Assembly (NCBI GenBank): GCA_003138795.1
Contig: PLHC01000066.1
Coordinates: 489-54,061 of the forward strand
Length of the DNA: 53,573 nucleotides
From: Granulicella sp.
GTDB lineage: Bacteria > Acidobacteriota > Terriglobia > Terriglobales > Acidobacteriaceae
Direction of reading: 5' to 3'
Shown here: positions 17,121 to 25,164 of the stretch, piece after piece
Position numbering within the stretch: position 1 is the first letter of the stretch
Layout: each line of letters begins with the position of its first letter
Notes under the pieces: model-generated
What the model was told of the DNA's origin: nothing
Database searches by the model: none
What the model saw: only the letters and a program-made list of their open reading frames with translations
Translations under genes and position numbers: made by a program

Positions 17121-17546
17121 ATGTATCCAGAGTTGATGGTCATTCCGATGCGCGAAGAGTTGACGAAGGCCGGTATCTTGGAGGTCCGTTCGGGCGCCGA
17201 GGTCGACGCGGCGCTCGCAAAGCCCGGAACGACGATGCTGGTTGTGAACTCCATCTGCGGTTGCGCCGCCGGCAAGATGCGCCCCGGCGTTCGCCTCGCA
17301 CTGCAGCACACGACCAAGCCTGACCAGACGATCACCGTCTTCGCCGGCCAGGATCGCGAGGCGACCGAGCGTGCCCGCAGCTACTTCCAGGGCCACCCGC
17401 CCACATCGCCCGCTATCGCCATCCTGCGTGACGGGAAGCTGATCTATCTCTTGCAGCGCTCGGCGATCGAGACCTCGACCGCTCCAGCCATCGCGCAGGA
17501 ACTCACCCGGGCCTTCGACACCTACTGTGCCAAGGCGATAGCCTAG
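17121..17546 (+). CDS. BrxA/BrxB-type bacilliredoxin (YphP/YqiW family)
   Basis: The 141-residue protein begins MYPELMVIPMREELT and has the family's CGC redox motif in MLVVNSICGCAAGKMRPG, a thioredoxin-like fold without CxxC. FAGQDREATERARSYFQGHPPTSPAIAILRDGKL follows, with a further C-terminal Cys. In Bacillus, relatives remove bacillithiol from oxidised proteins; whether this organism makes bacillithiol is not visible here. The start has AGGAGG 8 bases upstream. A strong terminator follows directly, so the gene is monocistronic. Confidence 0.92.
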   Translation: MYPELMVIPMREELTKAGILEVRSGAEVDAALAKPGTTMLVVNSICGCAAGKMRPGVRLALQHTTKPDQTITVFAGQDREATERARSYFQGHPPTSPAIAILRDGKLIYLLQRSAIETSTAPAIAQELTRAFDTYCAKAIA

Positions 17547-17568
17547 CTTCGTTGTAGATCGTGACACC

Positions 17569-17604
17569 AAAGAGCGGGTGGCTTCGGCCATCCGCTCTTT
17601 TCTT
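17569..17604. terminator. Rho-independent terminator after bacilliredoxin gene
   Basis: AAAGAGCGGGTGGC, loop TTCG and GCCATCCGCTCTTT form a 14-bp stem with one G-T wobble and a stable tetraloop, followed by TCTT on the plus strand; the A-run at the base makes it potentially bidirectional. It lies 22 bp after the stop. The track start of the next gene falls inside this hairpin, which argues against that start. Confidence 0.85.
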
Positions 17605-17676
17605 GCGCGTCACCCGGTATACGGTGCGGTAACTTCCGCACGTCAACTATTTGCGCTAACTGCCGATAGACAAGAC

Positions 17677-18657
17677 ATGGCTCAACCTAATCGGGTGCTT
17701 ACGCTCTCCTCGGTGGAACCCTTATCGCCACTCGAGGCCAACACGATATCTCCCGCCCCGGACGTATGGCTGGCGGGTTCAAGCGCAGCAATGACTCAGC
17801 TGCGCGGTCAGATTCGTCGCGTTGCTCCGTACTTCCGGACGGCTCTGCTGACGGGGGAACGAGGCTGCGGTGAAGAAGCTGCAGCACATATTCTTCATCA
17901 GCTCTCGCCGCTCGGTCACCGGCCCTTTCTCGAACTCACACCGGCCGAGGCGGTGCTACGCTTCGGCGCACACAACTCCCCCGAATCCATCGCGACCAAG
18001 GGCATGCTCTATCTTCCGAGCCCGGAGCGTCTTCCCCGGATCGCCCAGACAGCGCTGCTTCGCCTCTTGCGCGAGTGCGGATCACAAGCGCCGCGCATCG
18101 TTGCGTTCGCTGAGCGTGGCCTCCGTCCGCTGGTGAGCGCGGGAAGCTTTTCGGCGGAACTGGCAGACTCCCTCGGAGCGCTTCGCATCGCGCTACCGCC
18201 GTTACGCGACCGCCGTGAGGACATTCCGGAGTTGCTCACCCACATGCTGCATGACCTCGCCGCGCAATCGGGCAACAAGCCGCCTCAGCTTGCGCCCGAC
18301 CTTCTGGATGCGGCCATGAAGCTGCCATGGCCTGGCAACTTCGCCCAGCTGCACTCAGCCGCTGAGGGCTCGATGGAGCATGCAGCCAAACTCGTGCTTC
18401 ATGCCGACGATCTCGAGACTGTACTCGGTGCGATTCCCCCGCCTCCGCCACACGATCGGCGCGAGATTCGTATGCTCCGCCTCGACGATGTGATACAGGA
18501 GCACATTCGCGCCGTCCTGTTCGCCTGCAACGGGAACAAGCTGCGTACGGCGGAAGTCCTCGGCATCAGCCGCTCGACTCTCTATCGCATGCTCGAGGCG
18601 CAAGCTCAGCCCGCATCGCTATCGATTTCCCCTGAAAATCTGCAAATGACCGGATAA
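17677..18657 (+). CDS. NtrC-like regulator with degenerate AAA+ domain and Fis-type HTH
   Basis: The 326-residue protein has the outline of a sigma-54 activator. An AAA+-like region covers about residues 30-235 and a Fis-family helix-turn-helix ends it (HIRAVLFACNGNKLRTAEVLGISRSTLYRML). Key parts are lost. The Walker A position reads GERGCGEEA instead of GESGTGKE, the Walker B position reads GMLYLPSPERLP instead of GTLFLDEI, and no GAFTGA loop is present. ALPPLRDRREDIPELL and WPGNFAQLH (for WPGNVREL) mark the rest. It can probably bind DNA but not hydrolyse ATP or engage sigma-54. No receiver domain. The ATG at 17677 avoids the terminator. Confidence 0.82.
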   Translation: MAQPNRVLTLSSVEPLSPLEANTISPAPDVWLAGSSAAMTQLRGQIRRVAPYFRTALLTGERGCGEEAAAHILHQLSPLGHRPFLELTPAEAVLRFGAHNSPESIATKGMLYLPSPERLPRIAQTALLRLLRECGSQAPRIVAFAERGLRPLVSAGSFSAELADSLGALRIALPPLRDRREDIPELLTHMLHDLAAQSGNKPPQLAPDLLDAAMKLPWPGNFAQLHSAAEGSMEHAAKLVLHADDLETVLGAIPPPPPHDRREIRMLRLDDVIQEHIRAVLFACNGNKLRTAEVLGISRSTLYRMLEAQAQPASLSISPENLQMTG

Positions 18658-18753
18658 CAACATCCGGCGCCGCCTGTTGTCCGCCCTGGATCCACTGGAT
18701 TCACGCTGCATTTGGTGGACCCACCGGGCATGGGCCTTTGATAGCCTTGCAGC

Positions 18754-19605
18754 ATGACCACCACAGACAAGACGGAGCCCACCAATACATCCACCCCCAG
18801 CCTACGCATTGCCGTCCTCGGCACTGGCAAGATGGGCGGCATCCTGGTGCAGGCATTTCTTCGCTGCGGCCTCTTCCCCCACGAGCACGTCGTCGCGACC
18901 GTAGCCCACGAAGCGCGTGCCCAGGCACTCAGCAAGCAGTTTGGCATTTCTGTCACCACCGACAACCTCAAGGCCGCGCAGGACGCCGATGTAATCCTGC
19001 TGGGCGTCAAGCCGCAGCAGATGGGCGACATCGTGCGTGGCATCGCACCAGCGCTTCGTCCCGGCAAGCTGCTGATCTCCTTTGCCGCATCGGTCAAGAC
19101 CAGCGAGATCGAGGAGGCCGCTGGCGGCAAAGTCTCTGTAATTCGCGCGATGCCTAATACTCCCGCAATGCTCGGCGCGGGCATCACGGCAATTTGCCGC
19201 GGCAAGTTTGTCACCGACGAGCAGCTCGCACTGGCCCAGCAGATCTTCGCTACTGTCGGCCGCACTGTGGTCGTTGACGAAAAGCATATGGACGCCGTCA
19301 CCGGGCTCTCCGGTTCCGGCCCCGCATTCCTCTACATCATCATCGAGGCGCTCGCCGAAGCCGGCGTGAACGTTGGCCTCCCCCGCGATATTGCTACTCT
19401 CCTCGCTGCGCAGACCACCTACGGCGCGGCGAAGATGGTGCTCGAGACCGGCTCACACCCAGCCCTCCTCAAAGACGAAGTGACCACGCCCGCCGGTTGC
19501 ACGGTCGACGGCATCCTCGAGTTGGAAGAGGGTGGCCTACGCGTCACGCTCATCAAAGCCGTGAAGCGCGCAACCGAACGTGCACGCGAGCTCGCCAGCA
19601 GCTGA
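18754..19605 (+). CDS. proC: Pyrroline-5-carboxylate reductase
   Basis: The 283-residue protein has the NAD(P)H-binding IAVLGTGKMGGILVQAFL, then ADVILLGVKPQQMGDI, VIRAMPNTPAMLGAGITAI, and the catalytic/dimer region VTGLSGSGPAFLYIIIEALAEAGVNVGLPRDIA followed by SPAGCT-like TPAGCTVDGILELEEGG. It makes the last step of proline synthesis. About 15 residues of polar N-terminal extension precede the Rossmann fold. The heme A synthase gene follows after 26 bp and may be co-transcribed. Confidence 0.95.
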   Translation: MTTTDKTEPTNTSTPSLRIAVLGTGKMGGILVQAFLRCGLFPHEHVVATVAHEARAQALSKQFGISVTTDNLKAAQDADVILLGVKPQQMGDIVRGIAPALRPGKLLISFAASVKTSEIEEAAGGKVSVIRAMPNTPAMLGAGITAICRGKFVTDEQLALAQQIFATVGRTVVVDEKHMDAVTGLSGSGPAFLYIIIEALAEAGVNVGLPRDIATLLAAQTTYGAAKMVLETGSHPALLKDEVTTPAGCTVDGILELEEGGLRVTLIKAVKRATERARELASS

Positions 19606-19631
19606 TCTCCGACGCTCGTACAATCAAGGGC

Positions 19632-20579
19632 ATGAGCAGCAAGATTGCGCATGTTGCAACTCCAGCGAAGGCAAAGCAGGGCCGCGCACTCCCGGTCTAT
19701 GCCGCCGTTGTTCTCGGATTCATGGTCCTCGTCATCCTTGAGGGAGCCCTCGTACGTGCAACAGGATCGGGCGCAGGCTGCGGCAATCACTGGCCGCTCT
19801 GCAATGGTGACTTCTTCCCGCACCACCCCCGCCTCGCCACCATCATCGAGTACACTCACCGCTCCATGACCGGGATCTGCACGGCACTGGTCGCCATCCT
19901 CATCGGCTGGACCTTCCTCGCGCGTGAACGCGGCGACCGTGCACGCCGGGCAGTCATCTGGTCCGGCATTCTGCTGATTACCGAGGCCCTTCTTGGCGCA
20001 TTACTGGTCAAAGGCGGCTACGTCGAAAACAATGCCTCGGATATGCGCGTGCTCATGCAATGCATCCACTTCACCAACACGATGCTTCTGCTCGCTGCGA
20101 TCACTCTCTCGTGGTGGTGGCTGCGCGACCGCGCACAGCCGATCAACCTTCCACCTCAGGCTCACACTGCTGCATGGCTGGCGTTGGGCGCAACCATAGT
20201 GGTTGGCGGGACGGGCTCAGTCGCAGCGCTCGCCGACACGCTCTTTCCACCCACCTCGCTACAAGCCGCACTCCTGCAGGACATCGCCGCACACTCGCCC
20301 ATGCTGGTACGCATGCGCTGGGTGCATCCAGTTGCCGCTCTGATCGGGCTTGGCTGTGCGATCTGGCTGGCCCTGCAACTCAGCAGTACGCTCGGCCGCT
20401 TGGTGCTCGCACTCATCTCTGTGCAACTCATCTTAGGAGCGACGAACGTGCTCCTTCTCGCGCCAACCTGGATGCAGGTCGTGCATCTTCTGGGCGCGGA
20501 CCTCTACTGGATCGCCCTCGTAGCCGCTTGCGCCACCGTCATTGCGCCTCGGCCTTTGAACTTTACTGAGGCGTCGTAG
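19632..20579 (+). CDS. ctaA: Heme A synthase (CtaA/COX15 family)
   Basis: The 315-residue membrane protein has eight predicted helices in two halves and the conserved His residues of the family: EYTHRSMTG, MQCIHFTNTMLLL, MRWVHPVAALIG and VVHLLGADLYW. Two Cys lie in the first loop (GAGCGNHWPLCNGDF), as in Bacillus-type CtaA. It oxidises heme O to heme A for aa3-type oxidases. I use the ATG at 19632, since the track's extension overlaps proC and has no homology. Its last 17 bases overlap the end of the repeat-protein gene on the other strand. Confidence 0.9.
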   Translation: MSSKIAHVATPAKAKQGRALPVYAAVVLGFMVLVILEGALVRATGSGAGCGNHWPLCNGDFFPHHPRLATIIEYTHRSMTGICTALVAILIGWTFLARERGDRARRAVIWSGILLITEALLGALLVKGGYVENNASDMRVLMQCIHFTNTMLLLAAITLSWWWLRDRAQPINLPPQAHTAAWLALGATIVVGGTGSVAALADTLFPPTSLQAALLQDIAAHSPMLVRMRWVHPVAALIGLGCAIWLALQLSSTLGRLVLALISVQLILGATNVLLLAPTWMQVVHLLGADLYWIALVAACATVIAPRPLNFTEAS

Positions 20580-20898
20580 AGTCCTTACCATCAACCTTGC
20601 GCACAACCTTCTTCGTCCCCGAAGCCGTCTTGTGATATCCGGTCTTGGTAGCGTGCGCGGTCTTCTCCGCACCCACCTTGGTTCCATGTGCTGTGTCCCT
20701 GGCCACAACCTTCGTGCCATGTACCGTGTCCCTGGCCGCGACCTTGGTGCCGTGGGCAGTCTTGTGCGCAACGGTCTTGCTGGCGTCGGCGGTGTCGTGG
20801 CCCGCACCCTTCAAATCCTGGCCGACGGTCTGGGCATTTGCGCTGCCGAGTGAGAGCAGTGTGGCAAGCGCCATCCCCAAAAATATGAGCTTCTTCAT
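20563..20898 (-). CDS. Secreted 11-mer-repeat protein resembling group 3 LEA proteins
   Basis: A signal peptide (MKKLIFLGMALATLLSLGSANA) is followed by a 90-residue polar domain of consecutive 11-residue units such as TAHGTKVAARD, TVHGTKVVARD, TAHGTKVGAEK, TAHATKTGYHK and TASGTKKVVRK. The Thr-Ala-x-x-x-Lys rhythm and 11-residue period are those of group 3 LEA (LEA_4) proteins, which are disordered when hydrated and become helical on drying. The subcellular site would be periplasmic or outside. An AAGGAGATCGAACG Shine-Dalgarno region precedes the ATG. The end overlaps ctaA by 17 bases. The LEA comparison rests on pattern only. Confidence 0.75.
   Translation of the reverse strand: MKKLIFLGMALATLLSLGSANAQTVGQDLKGAGHDTADASKTVAHKTAHGTKVAARDTVHGTKVVARDTAHGTKVGAEKTAHATKTGYHKTASGTKKVVRKVDGKDSTTPQ
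20590..20810 (-). repeat. Degenerate 33-bp tandem repeats inside the LEA-like gene
   Basis: The DNA coding for the 11-residue units keeps recognisable 33-bp periodicity; for example, on the plus strand GTGCCGTGGGCAGTC, GTGCCATGTACCGTG and GTTCCATGTGCTGTG recur at this spacing. The copies have diverged mostly at third positions, suggesting expansion by internal duplication and later drift. Confidence 0.6.
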
Positions 20899-21145
20899 CG
20901 TTCGATCTCCTTGTGCGGAAGTGGCCTTTGCTTTGATGTTTTCTGGTCGCCACAGGTTAGACGCACGCAGGTTAGACGCACGCGATCTCGACAGGCATAG
21001 CTCTTCTCGACTGTCGGGCCGTTGGCCTGCTTCAATCAGTTTCGCTTCAACCAGCTCGAAAGTTACAAGCAGAACCTAGGACCACATAGGGCATATGCTA
21101 AAAATCACACTCCTCTCATCACCCTGATTTAGTCTTGTAAAACTT
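20899..21145. other. Divergent intergenic region with small tandem repeat
   Basis: This 247-bp region separates the LEA-like gene and ppk1 and must carry both promoters. It holds a 15-bp perfect tandem duplication CAGGTTAGACGCACG (20953-20982). I see no clear operator or RNA gene, and ppk1 lacks a recognisable Shine-Dalgarno. Confidence 0.4.
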
Positions 21146-23398
21146 ATGGCTGTCAGAAAACAGTCCGCGCAGAAGAAGACGTCGCCCAGACCAGCAACCA
21201 GACGCTCTCCACGAACGCCGAAGGCACTACTGGGTGGGCGCTTCCTCGATCGCGATGAGAGCTGGCTTCAGTTCAATCGCCGCGTCCTCGAAGAGGCCGA
21301 CGACGCCACAAATCCATTGCTCGAGCGCGTCAAGTTCCTGGCCATTACGGCCAGCAATCTCGATGAATTCGTTGAAATCCGTGTCGCGGGTGTCCTGCAA
21401 AGATTCGAAGAGCGCCTGGGCCTGCCGCAGCAGATCGACGAAAGCGGTCTCACTCAGGACGAGCGCTTGGATCGCCTCCGCGACCGTCTCCACCAGTTCA
21501 CCGATGATCAGACCGCCTGCTGGAAAGAACGCCTCGTCCCTGAGCTCAAGCGTGCTGGCATCCGCGTTGTGGGCTGGAAGGACATCCGCAAAGCAGACCG
21601 CGACTTTGCCAGCAAGTTCTTCCACGAGCAGGTCGATCCACTTCTAACCCCCGTCACGCTTGACCCATCGCATCCGTTTCCGCGTGTGCTCAACAAGGCC
21701 CTCTGCCTCGCTCTCTTGCTGCGCCACAAGCGCAAGGTGAAGACCGGCAGCGGCCCAAAGGTCCTCGGCGTCATTACGATTCCCCGTTCGCTTCCTGCGC
21801 TGATCGCGTTGCCGGTGCGCCCTGGCCAGCACCGCTTTCTGCTCCTCGAAGAGCTGATCGAAGCCCACATCGAGTCGATGTTTCGCGGCTACAGCATCCT
21901 CAACCGCACGGCCTTTCGCGTCACCCGCAACAGTAATCTCTACATGCAGGAGGAGGAGAGCCGCTCGATCCTCGAAAGCGTCACCGAGGAACTGCATAAC
22001 CGCCGCAAGGGCGACGCCGTCCGAATGGAGATTGACGCCTTCGCCTCCGAGGAGATCGCCGAACGCCTGCGCATCAACTTTGAGCTCGAGCCCTGGCAGG
22101 TCTTCCGCACCGAAGCTCCCGTAAACCTCTCGCGCCTGATGAGCCTCTACAGCGCCGTGAAGGTGGCCGAGCTAAAGTTTCCCGACTTCCATGGCCGCCG
22201 CCTCACTCTCGCCCATTCCAGCAACCAGACCACCAACATCTTCGACGAGATTTGCAAGCGTGACATCCTCCTGCATCATCCCTTCGACAGCTACAACACG
22301 GTCGAGGAGTTCATCGAGGCCGGCGCATCGGATGAGCAGGTCATCTCCATCAAGCAGACGCTCTACCGCACCAGCGCCGACTCGCCCATCTTTGGCGCAC
22401 TCAAAGAGGCTGCACAGAGCAAGGACGTCACCGTCGTCGTGGAACTGATGGCGCGCTTCGACGAGGCCTCCAACATTCGATGGGCGCGTGAACTCGAAGA
22501 CGCCGGCGTGCAGGTCTTCCACGGCATATTCGGCTTCAAGACCCACTGCAAGCTCGCGCTCATCGTTCGCCGAGACTCTGACGGCGTGGTGCGCAGCTAC
22601 GCGCATCTCGGCACCGGCAATTACAACCCTGTCACCGCGCGCTTCTACACCGACATCAGCCTGCTCACTGCGCGGCCCGACATCACCGACGCCGTCCTCC
22701 GCGTCTTCCGCTACCTCACCGCCGACTGGGAAGCCGGCAGCGACGCCTATCGTCCCCTCCTTGTTGCCCCCGTCACTCTCCACAATGACATGCTCGCCCT
22801 GATCGCGCGCGAGGCCGAGCACGCCAAAGCAGGCCGCCCCGCGCGCATCATTGCAAAGATGAACGGCCTCCTCGACGTCCCAACCATTGAAGCGCTCTAC
22901 TCCGCCTCGCAGTCGGGCGTCGAGATTGACCTGATCGTACGCGGCATGTGCTCCCTTCGCCCCGGCATTCCCGGCCTCAGTGACCACATTCGTGTGCGCT
23001 CCATCATCGGTCGCTTCCTTGAGCACAGCCGCATCTTCTGGTTCGCCAACAGCGGCGCCGACGAGGTCTTCTGCGGCAGCGCAGACTGGATGTCTCGCAA
23101 TCTCTACGAGCGCTGCGAGGTGGTCTTCCCTGTCTTCGATCCTCCAGCAAAACGCCGCCTGCGCGACGAGATCATCGAGTGCTACCTGCGCGACGACGTA
23201 AAGACCAGGTTGATGCGCCCGGATGGCACCTATGACCGCGCGCCCAGGAGCGGCACCGGTTTCTGCGCACAGGATTGGCTCATGGAACTCTCGCGCGACC
23301 CGAAGAATCAACTTGACCGCACCGAGACTGCCGCACCTGAGAGAACACCCGAGGAAGAAGCCGAGAGCATCCTTAGCAATGAGCAATCTGGCCTCTAA
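21146..23398 (+). CDS. ppk1: Polyphosphate kinase 1
   Basis: The 750-residue protein has the four PPK1 domains. The N-domain starts after a basic tail (RFLDRDESWLQFNRRVLEEA). The middle domain runs to about residue 365 (NIFDEICKRDILLHHPFDSY). The two C-domains contain IKQTLYRTSADSPI, the phosphorylated His region FHGIFGFKTHCKLALIVRR, GTGNYNPVTARFYTDI and the second conserved His in FLEHSRIFWF. It makes polyphosphate reversibly from ATP. A basic, Pro/Arg-rich 30-residue N-terminal tail is longer than usual. Monocistronic. Confidence 0.96.
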   Translation: MAVRKQSAQKKTSPRPATRRSPRTPKALLGGRFLDRDESWLQFNRRVLEEADDATNPLLERVKFLAITASNLDEFVEIRVAGVLQRFEERLGLPQQIDESGLTQDERLDRLRDRLHQFTDDQTACWKERLVPELKRAGIRVVGWKDIRKADRDFASKFFHEQVDPLLTPVTLDPSHPFPRVLNKALCLALLLRHKRKVKTGSGPKVLGVITIPRSLPALIALPVRPGQHRFLLLEELIEAHIESMFRGYSILNRTAFRVTRNSNLYMQEEESRSILESVTEELHNRRKGDAVRMEIDAFASEEIAERLRINFELEPWQVFRTEAPVNLSRLMSLYSAVKVAELKFPDFHGRRLTLAHSSNQTTNIFDEICKRDILLHHPFDSYNTVEEFIEAGASDEQVISIKQTLYRTSADSPIFGALKEAAQSKDVTVVVELMARFDEASNIRWARELEDAGVQVFHGIFGFKTHCKLALIVRRDSDGVVRSYAHLGTGNYNPVTARFYTDISLLTARPDITDAVLRVFRYLTADWEAGSDAYRPLLVAPVTLHNDMLALIAREAEHAKAGRPARIIAKMNGLLDVPTIEALYSASQSGVEIDLIVRGMCSLRPGIPGLSDHIRVRSIIGRFLEHSRIFWFANSGADEVFCGSADWMSRNLYERCEVVFPVFDPPAKRRLRDEIIECYLRDDVKTRLMRPDGTYDRAPRSGTGFCAQDWLMELSRDPKNQLDRTETAAPERTPEEEAESILSNEQSGL

Positions 23399-23538
23399 CG
23401 AAGTTTGCGCTATCCAGCCACAAGGCGGATTTACTCGCCAATAGAGTAGGCTTTGACTTGGCGTTTATTTGATACGGCGGATCGTGCAGATTCCCCTTTG
23501 CCCGTTGAGATGGATCCCTCCACAAAGGACACATACGC

Positions 23539-25164
23539 GTGAACCAGCAGCAATTTACACTGCCATCAGGCACCGCCTCAAGCCATCGCGCAAGACGCAC
23601 CCTCGCCGTCATCGTCGCAATAGCGCTCGCCGTCGCAACAACCCTTCCGCTCGCATGCGCACAGACCGAGGACAAGTATCAGCAGGCGCTCGAGCACCGC
23701 ACCACCATCAAGGTTCTCCCCAACGGCCTCACCCTCATCATCAGTGAGCGCCACGAGGCCCCGGTCTTCAGTTTCTACACGCTGGTCAACGCTGGCTCCG
23801 CCAACGATCCCCAGGGTGACAGCGGCCTCGCGCACATGTTCGAACACATTGCCTTCAAGGGCACGGACCAGATCGGCACCACCAACTACCCCGCCGAGAA
23901 GGTCGCTCTCGCCAAGGTCGAGACCGCCTACGCAGCCTATGACGTCGAGTACCGCAAGCGCGTCGGCCAGGATCCCAAGCTCCTGTTAGCACTCAACCAG
24001 AAGTTTGAAGACGCCGTGAAGGCCGCACAGGTCTACGTCGTCCCGAACCAGTTCTCAGAGATCGCCGATTCCAACGGCGCCATCGACCTCAACGCCTCGA
24101 CCGCCGAAGACTCCACGCAATATTTCTGGTCCATGCCCTCCAACCGCCTCGAGCTCTGGGCCTACCTCGAGAGCAGCCGAATCGGCTGGCCCGTCGCCCG
24201 CGAGTTCTATAAGGAGCGCGACGTCGTAAACGAGGAGCGCCGCATGCGCATCGACTCCTCACCGCAGGGCCGCCTCGTCGAAGAGTTCCTGGCGGCGGCC
24301 TACATGGCGCACCCCTACGGTCGCCCCGGCGTCGGCTGGCCCAGTGACATCAGCCAGGTCTCCGCCGCCGAGGCCGCAGCCTTCCACAAGAAGTATTACG
24401 TCCCCGCCAACATCGTCGTCGCCGTCGTCGGCGACATCGACACCACCACAGCACTCCCCATGCTCGAGAAGTACTTCGGACGCATCCCCGCCGGCCCCAA
24501 ACCCGAGCCCATGGCGACCATCGAGCCGCCCCAGAACGCCGAGCGCACCGTCGTCCTGCATGAGGCCACGCAGCCCATCTACCTCGAGGGCTACCACCGC
24601 CCCGACTACCTTGATCCCGACGACGCAGTCTTCTCCGCCATCACCGACATCTTCTCCAACGGCCGCACCTCCCGCCTCTATCGCACGATCGTCCGCGACC
24701 AGCACATCGCCACCGAGGCCGAAGGCTTCAGCGGCTTTCCCGGCGTCAAGTATCCCGGCCTCTTCGCCTTTTTCGCCGTTCCCATGAGCGGTCACACCGC
24801 CGATGAGATGGGCCCCGCCATCCATAAGCAGCTCGAACTTCTTAAGACCACAGACGTCAGCGACGCCGAGCTTGAGCGCTTCAAGACCCGCGCCCGCGCC
24901 GGCGTGTTGCAGCGCCTCGGCGACAACGAGACCCTCGCCTCCGAGCTCGCCGACTACCAGACCCGCTTCGGCGACTACCGAGAGATCTTCCGCGAACTCC
25001 AGCAGACCGACGCCGTCACCAAGGCCGACATCCGCCGCGTTGCCCAGACGACCTTCGTCGACGACAACCGCACCGTCGCCCGCATCGAGTTCCAGGCGCC
25101 CACCGCACCCCCACAACCTCCCACCGCAACACCTGCCGTCGCTGGCAAAGGAGGTGCACGATGA
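23539..25164 (+). CDS. M16 family zinc peptidase, catalytic subunit
   Basis: The 541-residue protein has a signal peptide (LAVIVAIALAVATTLPLACAQ). The inverted zinc motif is in GLAHMFEHIAFKGT (HxxEH), with the distal Glu in KERDVVNEERRMRID. It is a two-domain M16B-type protease of the periplasm. A roughly 90-residue insertion between the HxxEH helix and NASTAEDSTQYFWSMP is typical of pitrilysin-like proteins in this phylum (recollection). The start is GTG with AAAGGA about 9 bases upstream. The last base pairs overlap the start of the partner gene (ATGA), so the subunits are made together. Confidence 0.92.
   Translation: MNQQQFTLPSGTASSHRARRTLAVIVAIALAVATTLPLACAQTEDKYQQALEHRTTIKVLPNGLTLIISERHEAPVFSFYTLVNAGSANDPQGDSGLAHMFEHIAFKGTDQIGTTNYPAEKVALAKVETAYAAYDVEYRKRVGQDPKLLLALNQKFEDAVKAAQVYVVPNQFSEIADSNGAIDLNASTAEDSTQYFWSMPSNRLELWAYLESSRIGWPVAREFYKERDVVNEERRMRIDSSPQGRLVEEFLAAAYMAHPYGRPGVGWPSDISQVSAAEAAAFHKKYYVPANIVVAVVGDIDTTTALPMLEKYFGRIPAGPKPEPMATIEPPQNAERTVVLHEATQPIYLEGYHRPDYLDPDDAVFSAITDIFSNGRTSRLYRTIVRDQHIATEAEGFSGFPGVKYPGLFAFFAVPMSGHTADEMGPAIHKQLELLKTTDVSDAELERFKTRARAGVLQRLGDNETLASELADYQTRFGDYREIFRELQQTDAVTKADIRRVAQTTFVDDNRTVARIEFQAPTAPPQPPTATPAVAGKGGAR

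Noticed and set aside
17578-17676. N-terminal extension of the NtrC-like ORF
   Set aside because: Its first codons fall in a strong terminator hairpin; the Met at 17677 gives a sensible protein.
20953-20982. 15-bp tandem repeat as iteron-like origin
   Set aside because: Only two copies, no DnaA-box cluster or replication gene nearby.
22172-23386. 404-residue minus-strand ORF
   Set aside because: Antisense of ppk1; no domain recognisable.
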